Source: Chitinibacter sp. SCUT-21 (lineage in GTDB: Bacteria > Pseudomonadota > Gammaproteobacteria > Burkholderiales > Chitinibacteraceae). Taken from it: DNA of 64,000 nt. A model generated the notes under the pieces. That model ran no database searches. It was given only the letters and a program-made list of their open reading frames with translations, and was not told the origin of the DNA. Positions 9,601 to 20,486 of this stretch are shown piece after piece; within the stretch, counting starts at the first letter, position 1; each line of letters opens with the position of its first letter. The position numbers and the translations under genes are program-made. The stretch covers positions 1,116,001 through 1,180,000 of the forward strand of contig CP102611.1 of the NCBI GenBank assembly GCA_041874755.1. Direction: 5' to 3'.

Positions 9601-10314
9601 ATGTTGCCCAGCGTATTACAGCAAATCCACGCCAAGTTTCCTGCGCTGTGCGGTCAATGCGAAACACAGCCCAGCGTGCAACTGGATTTGGCGGCACAGC
9701 TAATGAGCGACTGGAAAAAACGCCAACCCGCAGCTGGAAAAATGTACTGGACTGCACGCAGCTGGGGCATGTTGATGTGGCAACCGGCGTATTTAAACGT
9801 CATCGCCAGCTATCTTAGCCGCAGCACATTTGAGTTGACGCATCTGCGCCAAACCGTCGTCGACGGTTTTACCACCGGCTATACGCTACCCGAGTCCGCG
9901 CTACAGCACGGCGCGGGGGAAGAATTGATTCGAACAGCGGCCAGCGCCTTGCGGCAATACCACCAGCAGCATTTGCAGCAGTTGTGTGAGCTGGAGCGAT
10001 TTTCTGCCAAACAAGCGGCGTGCCTCACCGTCGATTGCGTGTTATCGGCCTTGCTATGGGTGCAGCAGTATTTGGGCTGGAGTTATACGCAGCTCAACGC
10101 GGCCGCCGAGCAATGGTTAAGCGCCTTGGAGTGGCAAAAGCACGGCCAGTTGATGCCGATTGAAATGCCCGGCAGCGCCTGCTCGGCAGCGCTCAATCGC
10201 CAAGGTTGCTGCCAGCATTTTCGACTACCCGGCGAGCAGGCGTGTAGCACTTGCCCGCGCTGGCCGATGGCGGAGCGAATCGAGAAAATCAAATTGGAGC
10301 TGATGAATACTTAG
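9601..10314 (+). CDS. fhuF: FhuF-like siderophore-iron reductase [2Fe-2S]
   Basis: Predicted cytoplasmic ferric-siderophore reductase (237 aa) that releases iron from the imported complex. The diagnostic feature is the C-terminal cluster motif GCCQHF...CSTCPRWP, matching the C-C-x10-C-x2-C ligands of FhuF. The middle contains the RSWGMLMWQPAYLN segment seen in the family. Leads the iron operon downstream of the Fur box. Ribosome-site match is weak (GAG before the ATG), so the start is less certain. The stop codon is followed after two bases by a 49-bp repeat unit that separates it from fhuC. Confidence 0.85.
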   Translation: MLPSVLQQIHAKFPALCGQCETQPSVQLDLAAQLMSDWKKRQPAAGKMYWTARSWGMLMWQPAYLNVIASYLSRSTFELTHLRQTVVDGFTTGYTLPESALQHGAGEELIRTAASALRQYHQQHLQQLCELERFSAKQAACLTVDCVLSALLWVQQYLGWSYTQLNAAAEQWLSALEWQKHGQLMPIEMPGSACSAALNRQGCCQHFRLPGEQACSTCPRWPMAERIEKIKLELMNT

Positions 10315-10316
10315 GC

Positions 10317-10365
10317 AGGTATCAGCCACTAGATCAAGATCAATCTTACTTTCACACATATACCC
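10317..10365. repeat. 49-bp AGGTAT...ATACCC unit, copy 2
   Basis: Exactly 49 bp from AGGTAT to ATACCC, two bases after the fhuF stop. The interior contains AAGAT/ATCTT separated by CA, able to form a small hairpin. Confidence 0.55.
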
Positions 10366-10429
10366 ATGAGTCGCAATGCGCAGCACCAGCCTGTTGACCA
10401 TCGCACTCACGTAAACAAAGACCTAAATC

Positions 10430-11194
10430 ATGTACCAACTTCGCGACGTAAAACTAAGCCGCAATACCCGAACGCTATTGCAAATCGACGAGTTAACGCT
10501 GCCCGCGCACGGGCTGACCGTCGTGCTTGGGCACAATGGCTCGGGCAAGTCGACTTTACTCAAAATGCTCGCCGGCCAGCTCAAACCCGATCAGGGGCAA
10601 GTGCTGTTTAATCATCATTTAGTACATGCTTTTGCGCCGCGCGAGCTGGCCAAACACATTGCGTATATGCCGCAGCAAATCCCGCAACCGGCGTTAATGC
10701 AAGTGCGCGAATTGGTCGAGTTGGGGCGTTTTGCGTGGCGCGGCTGGTTGCAGCGCTGGCAGAGCGACGATAGGCAGGCGATTGCGCAATCGATGGACGA
10801 CACCGACGTCGCGCATTTGGCGCAGCATGCTTTGGACGAGATTTCCGGCGGCGAGCGCCAGCGCGCGTGGCTGGCGATGCTGTTGGCGCAAAACGCCAAA
10901 ATGCTGCTGCTCGACGAGCCCAGCTCGGCGCTCGATTTGGCGCATCAATATCAATTAATGAATCTGCTGCGCGCGCAAGTGGCCAAGCAATCCTGTGCGG
11001 TGATCGCGATTTTGCACGATTTAAATCTGGCGCTGCGTTACGCCGACCGGATTATCGCGCTGCAGCGCGGCACGATTTGGTTTGACGGCACGCCAGTAAA
11101 CTTGCTCACGCACCCGGCGCTCAGCGATTTATACGGCATAGACCTTGATATTTTGCCGCGCGAGGGCAAACACGCCGTGGCGGTCGTCGCATGA
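10430..11194 (+). CDS. fhuC: Siderophore ABC transporter ATP-binding protein FhuC
   Basis: ATPase (254 aa) energising ferric-siderophore uptake. Walker A LGHNGSGKSTLLKML, the Q-loop region YMPQQIPQP, signature ISGGERQRAWLAMLLAQ, Walker B MLLLDEPSSALDLAHQ and the switch ILHDLNLALRYADR are all present and typical of the FepC/FhuC group. Its stop overlaps the fhuB start (ATGA), indicating coupling. Part of the fhuF-fhuC-fhuB-fhuD iron operon. Confidence 0.95.
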   Translation: MYQLRDVKLSRNTRTLLQIDELTLPAHGLTVVLGHNGSGKSTLLKMLAGQLKPDQGQVLFNHHLVHAFAPRELAKHIAYMPQQIPQPALMQVRELVELGRFAWRGWLQRWQSDDRQAIAQSMDDTDVAHLAQHALDEISGGERQRAWLAMLLAQNAKMLLLDEPSSALDLAHQYQLMNLLRAQVAKQSCAVIAILHDLNLALRYADRIIALQRGTIWFDGTPVNLLTHPALSDLYGIDLDILPREGKHAVAVVA

Positions 11195-13140
11195 AAAAAC
11201 CATCTTTACTGAGCTTGGGCGTGCTGACGCTCGTGCTCGCCGTCGTTCATTTGCAACTGGCCACGCCGCTCAGCATCGCGCAGCAATGGCAGGCGATCAC
11301 ATCGGCGCAATCGAGCAACATCGACGAAATTATTTTTCTGAACGCGCATCTGCCGCGCACGGTATTGGCGCTATTGCTCGGCGCGGCGATGGCACTCTCA
11401 GGCTGCCTGCTGCAGCTACTAACGCAAAACCCGCTCGCCTCGCCAATGACCTTGGGCATCTCGGCCGGCGCGTGGTGCGCGATTGTATTGGGCGGCATTT
11501 TTGCCCCCAGCTGGACGATACCGCTCGAATGGTTAGCACTGGGCGGCAGCTTAGTTGCTTTTATGCTGGTCGGCGTGCTGGCTGGCTGGCGGCAATTGCA
11601 TGGCCTCAGTGCACTGCTAGCAGGCACGGCGCTTAATTTACTGCTCGGCAGCATCGCCAGTATTGCCGTGATGATGAACGATCAATACAGCCGTTCGCTC
11701 TTGGTGTGGGGCGCGGGCGATTTGGCGCAAAACGATTGGTATTGGGTGCAATGGCTGCTGCCGCGCCTCTTGCCCGCTCTATTACTGTTGCCGCTATTAT
11801 GCCGACCATTGCATTTGCTGCAATTGGGCAATGCGGCTGCGGCTGCGGCGGGTTTAAATGTGTTGCGTGTGGGTCTTGCCGCATCCTTACTTGCGCTGTG
11901 GCTCAATGGCTTGGCGATTGCCGCGGTGGGCTTAATCGGCTTTGTTAGCCTGCTCGCACCAGCCTTGGCAAGGCTGATTGGCGCGGCAAAACCGGCCGAG
12001 AACATGAGGTATGCCGCGCTACTGGGCATGATGACTTTGCTACTGGCCGATACACTGGCGATGTATGTATCCAGCATCTTGCCCGATATTTTGCCCAGCA
12101 GCGCCGCGGCGGGTTTAATTGGCGCCCCGCTGCTGATTTGGCTGTGTTTAAAGCAAAGCATCGCCGACGGCGTAACGGTGATGCCGCGCGAGAAAAAAAC
12201 GCGCCAAGCTTGGCCGCTGCCGGTTTATCTCTCGATTGCGCTCACTGTTTTAGCGCTGTGCGCGCTAACCGGGCGCGACGAACTGGGCAACTGGACGATT
12301 GCATGGCCGGATGCGCAATTATGGGATTTACGCTGGCCACGCCTGCTCGCCGCGTGCGCAGCCGGAATGGGTTTGGCAGTCGCCGGGCTGATTTTGCAAA
12401 GGCTGTTGAATAATCCACTCGCCAGCCCCGATTTACTCGGTATTTCGTCGGGCGCGAGCTTGGGGATGTTGTTCGGCCTATTGCTGGGGTCAAGCTTCTC
12501 GCCGTGGCTATTTTCAGCGTCGGGCGCGGCGCTGGTTTTACTTGCGCTGTGCTGGCTAGCGCCACGCCAAAGCCCGGCGCGGCTGATTTTGCTGGGCATT
12601 GGCCTGTCGTCCTTTTTAGAAGCCGTGCTGCAATTCGTGCTAGCGCAGGGCAATAACGACAGTTTTCAATTGCTGAACTGGTTGGCCGGCTCGACCTATC
12701 ACACCACCGGCGCGCAAGCGCTAACTTTGCTGCTACTCGTCGTGCTGCTGTCCTTGCTAACTTTATTCGCAGCTCGCGTGCTAACGCTTTTTGCGCTGGG
12801 CGAGCCATTGGCGCGAGCAGCGGGGCTCAATGTCACGCGGGCGCGCAGCTTCTTGCTCTTGCTCGCTGGCGCTTTAAGTTTGGTGATCAGCAGCCAGTTT
12901 GGCCCTTTGGCCTTTATTGGTCTGGTCTTGCCGCAGCTGGCCTTGCAACTGGGCGCGCGGCGCATTGCTACGCAACTACTACTAGCTACCTTGCTTGGCG
13001 CGGTGATGCTCGGCATTGCTGATTTGGCCAGCCGCGCGGTGTTTTACCCTAGCCAGCTCCCCGTTGGCGCTTTGGGCTCTTTCGCATGCGGCACTTTATT
13101 ACTACTGGCGCTGCTGACTTCAGCGCGGAGTCGAACATGA
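11191..13140 (+). CDS. fhuB: Fused siderophore ABC permease FhuB
   Basis: Inner-membrane permease of 649 aa made of two tandem FecCD-type halves, as in E. coli FhuB. Each half has the family pattern LPRTVLALLLGAAMALSGCLLQ...NPLASP (N half) and WPRLLAACAAGMGLAVAGLILQ...NNPLASPDLLG (C half), and each carries the conserved Gly-rich GLIGFVSLLAPALARL or GPLAFIGLVLPQLA loop for contacting the ATPase. About 20 membrane helices are expected. Overlaps fhuC and fhuD by four bases on each side. The fused form points to hydroxamate uptake. Confidence 0.95.
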   Translation: MKKPSLLSLGVLTLVLAVVHLQLATPLSIAQQWQAITSAQSSNIDEIIFLNAHLPRTVLALLLGAAMALSGCLLQLLTQNPLASPMTLGISAGAWCAIVLGGIFAPSWTIPLEWLALGGSLVAFMLVGVLAGWRQLHGLSALLAGTALNLLLGSIASIAVMMNDQYSRSLLVWGAGDLAQNDWYWVQWLLPRLLPALLLLPLLCRPLHLLQLGNAAAAAAGLNVLRVGLAASLLALWLNGLAIAAVGLIGFVSLLAPALARLIGAAKPAENMRYAALLGMMTLLLADTLAMYVSSILPDILPSSAAAGLIGAPLLIWLCLKQSIADGVTVMPREKKTRQAWPLPVYLSIALTVLALCALTGRDELGNWTIAWPDAQLWDLRWPRLLAACAAGMGLAVAGLILQRLLNNPLASPDLLGISSGASLGMLFGLLLGSSFSPWLFSASGAALVLLALCWLAPRQSPARLILLGIGLSSFLEAVLQFVLAQGNNDSFQLLNWLAGSTYHTTGAQALTLLLLVVLLSLLTLFAARVLTLFALGEPLARAAGLNVTRARSFLLLLAGALSLVISSQFGPLAFIGLVLPQLALQLGARRIATQLLLATLLGAVMLGIADLASRAVFYPSQLPVGALGSFACGTLLLLALLTSARSRT

Positions 13141-13976
13141 AAATCATCGCACTACTTTTTTGCCTAGTGCTCAGCGGTGTCGCGCACGCAGCGCCCCAAC
13201 GCGTGATCGCCTTGAGTTGGGAAGCGACCGAGTATTTATTAACCTTAGGAGTCACACCGATTGCGATTGCCGATCGCAACGATTACCAGCAATGGGTCGT
13301 GCAACCGGCGCTGCCTGCTAGCGTGCTCGACGCGGGCAGTCGGCTCGAGCCTAATTTAGAGCGGATGTACGCGCTTAAACCCGATCTGATTATCATCAAC
13401 CCATCGCTGGCCGGCATGAAAACCACGCTGGAAAAAATCGCGCCGACGTTGGTTTTAGAAGCATTCAGCGCCGAGCACGATAATGCGCAAGCCGCTGAAA
13501 AACTGCAGCGGCAATTGGCACAAATGCTCAATCGCCTGCCGCAGCATGAAGCTTTTTTAGCGAAACAACAGCAGGCTTTGGCGAAACTGCGCAGCGCAAT
13601 TACGCGGCGATTTGGCGCACAGCCGCCTGCTGTGTGCATTGTGCGCTTCGCTTCGCCGAGTAGTTTTTGGGTGTATGGCGAGAACTCAATGCCCGAAGCG
13701 GCGATGCGGGCGCTCGGCCTGCGCAACGCCTGCCCGCAAGCGCGCAGCGCGTGGGGAACACGCTTGCGCAAATTGCCCGATCTGGCCGCAGTCAATCACG
13801 GGCTCTTGCTGCATATCGCGCCGTTTGACCGCCAAGCCGAGCTAGAGCGCAGTGCGCTGTGGCAGGCTTTGCCCGTAGTTAAACAGCAGCGTGTGCGCGC
13901 CCTGCCCGCGGTGTGGACTAATGGCGGTGCGTATTCGATTACGCGCTTGGCGCAAATCATCAGTACGAATTTATAA
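13137..13976 (+). CDS. fhuD: Siderophore ABC substrate-binding protein FhuD
   Basis: Periplasmic siderophore-binding protein (279 aa). Start at 13137 overlaps the fhuB stop (ATGA) and gives a clean signal peptide (MKIIALLFCLVLSGVAHA, cleaved before APQRVIAL). There is no lipobox, fitting a soluble Gram-negative protein. The two-lobe class III binding-protein pattern is visible: RVIALSWEATEYLLTLGV, RLEPNLERMYALKPDLIIIN, and a C-lobe with LPDLAAVNHGLL. Last gene of the iron operon. Confidence 0.92.
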   Translation: MKIIALLFCLVLSGVAHAAPQRVIALSWEATEYLLTLGVTPIAIADRNDYQQWVVQPALPASVLDAGSRLEPNLERMYALKPDLIIINPSLAGMKTTLEKIAPTLVLEAFSAEHDNAQAAEKLQRQLAQMLNRLPQHEAFLAKQQQALAKLRSAITRRFGAQPPAVCIVRFASPSSFWVYGENSMPEAAMRALGLRNACPQARSAWGTRLRKLPDLAAVNHGLLLHIAPFDRQAELERSALWQALPVVKQQRVRALPAVWTNGGAYSITRLAQIISTNL

Positions 13977-14093
13977 GCAAGGCCAATTTGTACTCACTTC
14001 AGGCTGAGGGTTGAGCTGAAGACTTTGAGTTAGAAAATCGATATTTCTTTCCCCAGTGTCTATGCTGATTTGAGCAATCAGCAGGGGAAATTG

Positions 14094-17000
14094 ATGCAAT
14101 CCAATGGCGTTGAAAAAATCAGGCGGCAATACAACCAATGGGTTGCCGACGAATCGATTGAAGACTACGCGCTGCGGTATTCGCCTGCGAGCTTTCGCAA
14201 ATGGTCGCCCAATGTAATCGGCCACACGATGATCGGTACCAATTCGGCGCTCTCGTACGAGGCCATTGGTGCGCTGCTCTTGCTTGATTTTGGCTTTGCC
14301 AATGCGATGTCGGCGCTGATTTTTGCCGCGATTGTGATATTTATCGTCGGCCTGCCCATTTGCCATTACGCGGCCAAATACAATATCGATATGGATTTGC
14401 TGACCCGCGCATCGGGTTTTGGCTATGTGGGTTCGACGTTTACTTCGCTGATTTACGCATCGTTTTGCTTTATTTTTCTCGCCTTTGAATCGGCAATCAT
14501 GGCGCAGGCGCTCAAGCTGTGCTGGGACATACCCTTGTGGTTGGGCTATTTAATTTGCGCGGTGGTTGTCATTCCCATCGTGTTTTATGGCGTTACCGCA
14601 ATCAATCGCTTTCATCAAGCGACGCAGCTGATTTGGATCGTACTGATGATCCTGCCATTTGCTTTTGTCCTAGTAAAAGACCCCGCAGCACTGTCGCAGC
14701 TAGGCAGTTTTGCCGGGCAAGTGAGCAAATCGAATGAGTTTGATTGGCTCAATTTCGGTATTGCGGCCGGCATCGCTTTTGCCTTGATTGCCCAGATTGG
14801 CGAGCAAGTTGATTACTTGCGTTTCATGCCCGAGCAAAAATCCAAACGTGATATCAATTGGTGGGCCAATATGCTGCTGGGCGGCCCGGGTTGGGTGGTG
14901 ATTGCGTTTATCAAACAATTAGGCGGGGTGCTCTTGGCGGCCAGCGCGGTGCTGGCTGGTGTTGCGATTGCGGATGCTAAAGAGCCGGTGCAAATTTTTA
15001 ACCACGCTTTTCAATATATCCTCGCCAACCCAGCTACCGCGCTGCTGATTACCACGATCTTTGTGATCATTTCCGAAATGAAAGTCAATGTGACCAACGC
15101 CTACGCTGGCTCGCTCGCGTGGTCGAATTTCTTTTCGCGCATCACACATTCGCACCCGGGGCGCGTCGTTTGGCTGGTATTCAATAGCGCGATTGCCCTG
15201 CTGCTGATGGAGCTCGACCTATTTGCGGCGATTAATAATGTGTTGGGGATGTATTCCAATATCGCCGTGGCGTGGACTTGTGCGGTGGTGTCGGACTTGG
15301 CAATCAATAAGCCCCTTGGTTTAAGCCCGCCGATTATCGAGTTTAAACGCGCGCATTTGTTTAATTTCAACCCCGTTGGCGTGATGAGTGTGATCATTGC
15401 CTCGGTGTTATCAACGATTGCTTTTAGCGGCCTATTAGGCGATTACGCGCAAGCTTATGCCTGGCTGATTGCCGCGGTGGTCAGCTTTGTTTTACCCCCC
15501 ATCATCGCCAAATTAACGCAAGGCCGCTACTACATTGCGCGCCAAACCCAATACCGCCAGCGCTCGGATATTTTGATTCAGTGTGGCGTGTGCGATCACC
15601 ATTACGCCGAAACCGATTCGGCTTACTGCCCATTTCACCAAGCACCGATTTGCTCTTTGTGTTGCACACTCGAATCCAATTGCCACGATATGTGCAAACC
15701 CAAAATCAAAAACACGCTGGATTACTATCGCGAATACATGGGGTATGTGCTGCAATTCATTCTGCGTAAAGAGCTACAGGAACGTACCGTCACCCGTATC
15801 GCTAATTTTGCGCTAGTTTGGTTGGTGATGAGCGGGCTGATTGCACTCATCCTGTGGATGACCTTGCCCGTGGCAATGAGCCAATTTGATTCAGCACTGC
15901 GTTTGCAATTTGATGAATACGCGATTCGGGTTTTTTTTGGTTTGGCCGTGCTGTCGTGTATTGCCACGTGGTGGATTGTGTTGACCAATGAAAGCCGCAA
16001 TATCGCCGAAGAAGAGCTGCGCCTCGCCAAAGAACGTGCCGAAGCAGCAACCATCGCCAAAAGCGAATTCTTAGCCAATATGAGCCACGAAATTCGCACG
16101 CCAATGAATGCGATTATTGGCATGTCGTATTTGGCGCTGAAAACCGAGCTCACCGTAAAACAACGCGACTACATCAATAAAGTTCACGGCGCGGCCACTT
16201 CGCTCTTGGGCATCATTAACGATATTTTGGATTACTCCAAAGTTGAAGCAGGCAAGCTCGAACTAGAGGCCATCGAATTCAAACTCGACGATGTACTCAA
16301 TAAAGTCGCCACCGTCACCGCAGGGCGCACGCACGACAAAGGGCTTGAATACCTGATGCAAGTGGCGCATGACGTACCGCGTACGCTGAATGGCGACCCG
16401 CTGCGGCTGGGGCAAGTGCTGATCAATTTGGTCAACAATGCAGTCAAATTTACCGAGCGCGGTCAGGTTGAATTGCAGATTGAATTCGTGGGCCAAACGG
16501 ATAATGCGGTCACGCTGAAATTCTCGATCAAAGACTCAGGCATCGGTATGACGCCTGCGCAAAAAAGCCGACTCTTTCAGCCCTTTACGCAAGCGGACGG
16601 CTCAACCACGCGCAAATACGGCGGAACTGGTCTGGGGTTGACCATCAGTAAACGCATTGTTGAGGCGATGCAGGGCGAGATTTTTGTCGAAAGCGTCGAA
16701 GGCTTGGGTTCGGTGTTTAGTTTTACCGCGCAATTAGGTGTCGCCTTGCCAAGCACGGCTGAGCCAGCACTCTCGCTCGCCAATGCCAAAGTTTTGCTGG
16801 TGGACGATCATCATGCGGTGCGCCGCGTTGTGCTCGATATGCTGCAACAAGCAGGGATTCAAGCCCACGCGGTCGAGAGCGGCGAGGCGGCGCTGACGCT
16901 GCTGCAACAGCAAACCGACTTCAACTTGGTCTTGCTCGATTGGGTCATGCCGGGTCTGAGTGGCGAAGCCACCGCACGCCAAATCCGCGCCCTACCCGCC

Positions 17001-18200
17001 CATCGCCACACGCCGATTGCGCTGATGACCTCGCTCGGCGACGCTGAACACTCCATCCAATCCTTGGCTGAGTTAGAACTGAAACGCACGCTGTATAAAC
17101 CCCTCACGCAATCAACCTTGGTCGATTGCCTCAGTGAAGTCTACGGCGGGCCAAGTTTTGCCCAAGCGCAGCAAGCCGACTCCGCCATACGCCCTGATAT
17201 GTTAAGCGGTATGCGACTGCTGCTGGTAGAAGACAATGAAATCAACCAGCAAATCGCCGTTGAATTACTGAGCGAAGCAGGTGCAACGGTCACGGTGGCA
17301 GGCCATGGCAAAGCGGCAGTCGATTTACTGTTGGGTAACCCCATTCTGAGTTTTGATGCCGTTCTAATGGATGTGCAAATGCCGGTGATGGATGGTTTTG
17401 AAGCCAGCCGGATTATTCGCGCGCAAGCACGGTTTAGCGATTTACCCATTATCGCAATGACGGCACACGCACTCGAAGAAGAGCGTCAACGCTGCGTTGC
17501 GGCAGGCATGAATGATCATGTGAGCAAACCGATCGACCCCGAAGTGTTTTTGCTGACCCTGCAACGCTGGAAAAACGCGAGTGCTGCGCCAGCTCACTCA
17601 AGCCCTGTTACACCAGTTACAGCAGCGCAAGCCGCACCAACGCTACACATTGCAGGGCTAAACACCGTTGCGGGGCTCAAGCGGGTGAATGGCAAATTAG
17701 CTTTGTATCTTGATATTTTGCAGCAATTTGCCCAGCACCATAGCAACACTTGCCAGCAACTGCGCACACAGGCCCAAGCTCATAATTGGCTGGCACTTGC
17801 GCAGCAATTGCATGCCCTTAAAGGCACCGCGGCTAATTTGGGCGCTGAAGCGATTGCCGAAAAAGCCGCCGCGCTTGAGCAACAAGTAAAAGCAGACCAC
17901 ATCGATCCCGATTTACTCGATCGGCTAGATGCAGATCTGCAAGCGCTGTTTCTAGCGATTGAAGCCGCAAGCCCCGCAGCCAACCCCGCTCAGGCCGCTG
18001 CACCTGCTGATCTTGTACTACTCAGGCATTTATGCGAATTACTAAATGATCAAAACAGCGAAGCAGTCGATTATTTGTTGGAACATGAAGCCACGCTGAC
18101 CAGCTGTTTTAGCGCCGATCAGTTCCAGGCCTTTTCACGTGCCATCCACCAATTTGACTTCCCGACCGCACTCGCAATTGCCAAGCTAGCGAAGGAGTAA
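14094..18200 (+). CDS. NCS1 transporter-like hybrid histidine kinase (transporter, Cys/His cluster, HK, 2x REC, HPt)
   Basis: A 1368-aa multidomain sensor. Residues ~1-465 resemble a nucleobase/allantoin (NCS1, CodB-like) permease with about 12 helices ([20 protein letters not shown] near the start). Residues 497-534 form a Cys/His cluster: C497, C500, C512, H515, C520, C523, C524, C530 and C534. Two more membrane helices follow (~570-640), then a dimerisation/H-box [11 protein letters not shown] with His665, and a catalytic domain with NAVKF, DSGIGM and [11 protein letters not shown]. Receivers have Asp949 (LLDWVMPG) and Asp1093 (LMDVQMPV); an HPt domain has His1240 ([12 protein letters not shown]). 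The start at 14094 is chosen for GCAGGGGA six bases upstream. Probably signals to the HD-GYP protein encoded two bases downstream. Ligand unknown. Confidence 0.9.
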   Translation: MQSNGVEKIRRQYNQWVADESIEDYALRYSPASFRKWSPNVIGHTMIGTNSALSYEAIGALLLLDFGFANAMSALIFAAIVIFIVGLPICHYAAKYNIDMDLLTRASGFGYVGSTFTSLIYASFCFIFLAFESAIMAQALKLCWDIPLWLGYLICAVVVIPIVFYGVTAINRFHQATQLIWIVLMILPFAFVLVKDPAALSQLGSFAGQVSKSNEFDWLNFGIAAGIAFALIAQIGEQVDYLRFMPEQKSKRDINWWANMLLGGPGWVVIAFIKQLGGVLLAASAVLAGVAIADAKEPVQIFNHAFQYILANPATALLITTIFVIISEMKVNVTNAYAGSLAWSNFFSRITHSHPGRVVWLVFNSAIALLLMELDLFAAINNVLGMYSNIAVAWTCAVVSDLAINKPLGLSPPIIEFKRAHLFNFNPVGVMSVIIASVLSTIAFSGLLGDYAQAYAWLIAAVVSFVLPPIIAKLTQGRYYIARQTQYRQRSDILIQCGVCDHHYAETDSAYCPFHQAPICSLCCTLESNCHDMCKPKIKNTLDYYREYMGYVLQFILRKELQERTVTRIANFALVWLVMSGLIALILWMTLPVAMSQFDSALRLQFDEYAIRVFFGLAVLSCIATWWIVLTNESRNIAEEELRLAKERAEAATIAKSEFLANMSHEIRTPMNAIIGMSYLALKTELTVKQRDYINKVHGAATSLLGIINDILDYSKVEAGKLELEAIEFKLDDVLNKVATVTAGRTHDKGLEYLMQVAHDVPRTLNGDPLRLGQVLINLVNNAVKFTERGQVELQIEFVGQTDNAVTLKFSIKDSGIGMTPAQKSRLFQPFTQADGSTTRKYGGTGLGLTISKRIVEAMQGEIFVESVEGLGSVFSFTAQLGVALPSTAEPALSLANAKVLLVDDHHAVRRVVLDMLQQAGIQAHAVESGEAALTLLQQQTDFNLVLLDWVMPGLSGEATARQIRALPAHRHTPIALMTSLGDAEHSIQSLAELELKRTLYKPLTQSTLVDCLSEVYGGPSFAQAQQADSAIRPDMLSGMRLLLVEDNEINQQIAVELLSEAGATVTVAGHGKAAVDLLLGNPILSFDAVLMDVQMPVMDGFEASRIIRAQARFSDLPIIAMTAHALEEERQRCVAAGMNDHVSKPIDPEVFLLTLQRWKNASAAPAHSSPVTPVTAAQAAPTLHIAGLNTVAGLKRVNGKLALYLDILQQFAQHHSNTCQQLRTQAQAHNWLALAQQLHALKGTAANLGAEAIAEKAAALEQQVKADHIDPDLLDRLDADLQALFLAIEAASPAANPAQAAAPADLVLLRHLCELLNDQNSEAVDYLLEHEATLTSCFSADQFQAFSRAIHQFDFPTALAIAKLAKE

Positions 18201-18202
18201 GC

Positions 18203-19327
18203 ATGAAAAAAGCCGATATTTTGGTCGTCGACGACACGCCAGAAAACCTACGCTTGGTCAGCGCCCTGCTCAAAGATTTATATAAAGTGCGCGTCGCGAC
18301 CAGTGGGATGCAGGCGTTGTCGCTGGCGCAAGCAAGCCCGCCCGATCTGATTTTGCTCGATATTATGATGCCGGAAATGGATGGCTACAGCGTTTGCCAG
18401 CAGCTTAAACGCCAGCCCAGTACGCAAGATATTCCGGTGATTTTTTTAACCGCGCGCAGCGAAGTGGACGATGAAACACATGGCTTTGAACTAGGCGCAG
18501 TGGATTACATTACCAAACCAATTAGCCCGCCGATTTTGCTCGCTCGCGTCGCAACGCAACTCACGCTCAAGCACGCACGTGATTTTCTACTCGATCAAAA
18601 TGTGTTTTTGGAACGAGAAGTGCAACTGCGCACGCACCAAGTGCAATGCGTGCAAGACGTTACCATTATGGCGATGGCCTCACTGGCCGAGACACGCGAC
18701 AACGAAACCGGCAATCACATTTTGCGCACGCAACGCTATGTGAAAGCCCTCGCGCTCAAATTAAAAAATATTGCGCCCTACGATACGCTGCTTACCGATG
18801 AATTGATTGAGTTATTGTACAAATCAGCGCCGCTGCATGACATCGGCAAGGTTGGCATTCCCGACCATATTTTGCTCAAACCGGGCAAGCTGAGCGACGC
18901 TGAATTTGAAATCATGAAAACGCATACCACTTTGGGGCGCGATGCGATTGTGCGGGCCGAATCGCTGTTGCAAGGCCAAAATGATTTCCTGCGCTATGCG
19001 CGCGAAATCGCCTATTGCCATCAGGAAAAATGGGATGGCAGCGGCTACCCGCAAGGTTTAAAAGGCGAAGCCATTCCGCTTTCGGCTCGGCTGATGGCGA
19101 TCGCCGATGTGTATGACGCGCTGATTAGTAAACGCGTTTACAAACCAGCGTTTAGCCATGAAAAAGCGCTTGAAATCATGCGCCAAGGGCGAGGCAGCCA
19201 TTTTGACCCCGCGCTGTGCGATGTGTTTTTACAAATGGCCGACGAGTTTGCCCAAATTGCACAAGCCTTTCGCGATGATCATGAAGCCGAAGCAGCCGAA
19301 AAGCCCAGCCCTGCGCTGCAGCGCTAG
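18203..19327 (+). CDS. Response regulator with HD-GYP domain (RpfG-like c-di-GMP phosphodiesterase)
   Basis: A 374-aa regulator. The receiver domain ([18 protein letters not shown]; phosphoacceptor Asp in [13 protein letters not shown]; Lys in DYITKPISP) is joined by a helical linker to an HD-GYP domain with [13 protein letters not shown], the HD motif [21 protein letters not shown], and the GYP motif [15 protein letters not shown]. This class degrades cyclic di-GMP, which affects motility and biofilm. It starts two bases after the transporter-kinase, with GAAGGAG as ribosome site (overlapping the kinase stop), so the two are almost certainly one signalling pair. Convergent with the DUF455 gene; the 3' ends overlap by four bases. 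Confidence 0.92.
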   Translation: MKKADILVVDDTPENLRLVSALLKDLYKVRVATSGMQALSLAQASPPDLILLDIMMPEMDGYSVCQQLKRQPSTQDIPVIFLTARSEVDDETHGFELGAVDYITKPISPPILLARVATQLTLKHARDFLLDQNVFLEREVQLRTHQVQCVQDVTIMAMASLAETRDNETGNHILRTQRYVKALALKLKNIAPYDTLLTDELIELLYKSAPLHDIGKVGIPDHILLKPGKLSDAEFEIMKTHTTLGRDAIVRAESLLQGQNDFLRYAREIAYCHQEKWDGSGYPQGLKGEAIPLSARLMAIADVYDALISKRVYKPAFSHEKALEIMRQGRGSHFDPALCDVFLQMADEFAQIAQAFRDDHEAEAAEKPSPALQR

Positions 19328-20118
19328 AGTTTAAGCGACTCAATCAGCTCAAGCTCGTCTTCGCTAAAACCCGCCTCAAGCCGCGCCAAGTGATTGAGCT
19401 CGCCACGAAACGTTGGCGCGTCGTATTGGCGCAGTAGCGCAACAAAAGTCGGAATCACTTCAAGGCCGCGTTGCTCGCAGCACCAGCGATACCAATGATT
19501 GCCGATGCGTACGTGGCCGATTTCGTCGCGCAAAATAATATCCATAATCTCGCACGCGCGCATATCGCCCGCGGCGGCCAATTTGGCGCGCAGCGGCGGC
19601 ACGGCATCGAGCCCGCGCGCTTCTAAAATGCGCGGCACCAAGGCCATGCGCGCCATTACATCGGCGTCGGTACGCAGTGCCATTTCCCACAAGCTATTGT
19701 GCGCCTCAAAATCGCCATAGCGAAAACCCAGGCTCGCCAAATGCTCGCGCAACAGGTTGAAATGGTAAGCCTCTTCATTGGCGACGCGCAGCCAATCAAC
19801 ATAATACTGCTGCGGCATCTTGCGAAAACGATAAATCGCGTCGAGCGCCAAATTAATCGCGTTAAATTCAATATGCGCAAACGCATGCAGCAAGGCGGCG
19901 CGATGCTCGGGCAGCCGTAAATTACTGCGGCGCGGCACTTGCGCTGGCGGCACTAATTCTGGCCGCGCCGGGCGGCCAGGGTTTTCAACGCGCAGCACTT
20001 GTTCCTGATCTGCTGCAAAGTTGGCGGGGTCAATCTGCGCCAGCAGCGCAATTTTCTCATCAGGGTCGTTCGCCATTAAGGCGGCAAAAGCGGCAGCAAA
20101 CACGAGCGTTCTCATCAT
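19324..20118 (-). CDS. DUF455 ferritin-like domain protein
   Basis: Protein of 264 aa from this start, with a ferritin-like di-iron fold related to the tRNA hydroxylase MiaE. Conserved carboxylate/histidine helices are visible: [36 protein letters not shown] and [17 protein letters not shown]. The N-terminus [22 protein letters not shown] matches the usual start of the family, so an in-frame TTG at 20151 is not used here. The reaction is not known. Its 3' end overlaps the HD-GYP gene on the other strand. Confidence 0.85.
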   Translation of the reverse strand: MMRTLVFAAAFAALMANDPDEKIALLAQIDPANFAADQEQVLRVENPGRPARPELVPPAQVPRRSNLRLPEHRAALLHAFAHIEFNAINLALDAIYRFRKMPQQYYVDWLRVANEEAYHFNLLREHLASLGFRYGDFEAHNSLWEMALRTDADVMARMALVPRILEARGLDAVPPLRAKLAAAGDMRACEIMDIILRDEIGHVRIGNHWYRWCCEQRGLEVIPTFVALLRQYDAPTFRGELNHLARLEAGFSEDELELIESLKL

Positions 20119-20486
20119 TAATATCGGCGCAGTATTCAATGCCGCGTGCAAACTGGCAAGCGCTAATCGCCTTCAAGCTGAGTTAGATTAAGGAGTGTAG
20201 ATACATCGCCATGTATCTTTTTAAGCGCATTAATTGCAAAGGCTTACAAGGCAATACCCATAGGCAAAACAACCGTAAATCATTTCCTTCCTTTCAGCTG
20301 GCACGCCGGCAATTTATTGCATTGCACAATTGGCAATGAAGGATTAGCATGGATAAATATCGCATCGCAACATGCCGTTTTACCACGAGCTGAATATTGC
20401 GTGTCATCACTACGCCCTTCATGCTCAATGCCTTAATCGCTTTCGTTGCGATGAAAAACATTGATTGAATGAAAAGAGGCTACACA
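20119..20486. other. Intergenic region before fabI
   Basis: No gene seen. It contains a short hairpin AGATACAT-CGCC-ATGTATCT followed by T5 (20199-20222, plus orientation), overlapping the 49-bp unit at 20211-20259. The fabI promoter should lie in the right half, but I see no convincing -35/-10 pair. Confidence 0.5.
20211..20259. repeat. 49-bp ATGTAT...ATACCC unit, copy 3
   Basis: Exactly 49 bp from ATGTAT to ATACCC; the right end reads GGCAATACCC. It lies in the DUF455-fabI gap, not next to a stop codon. Confidence 0.5.
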
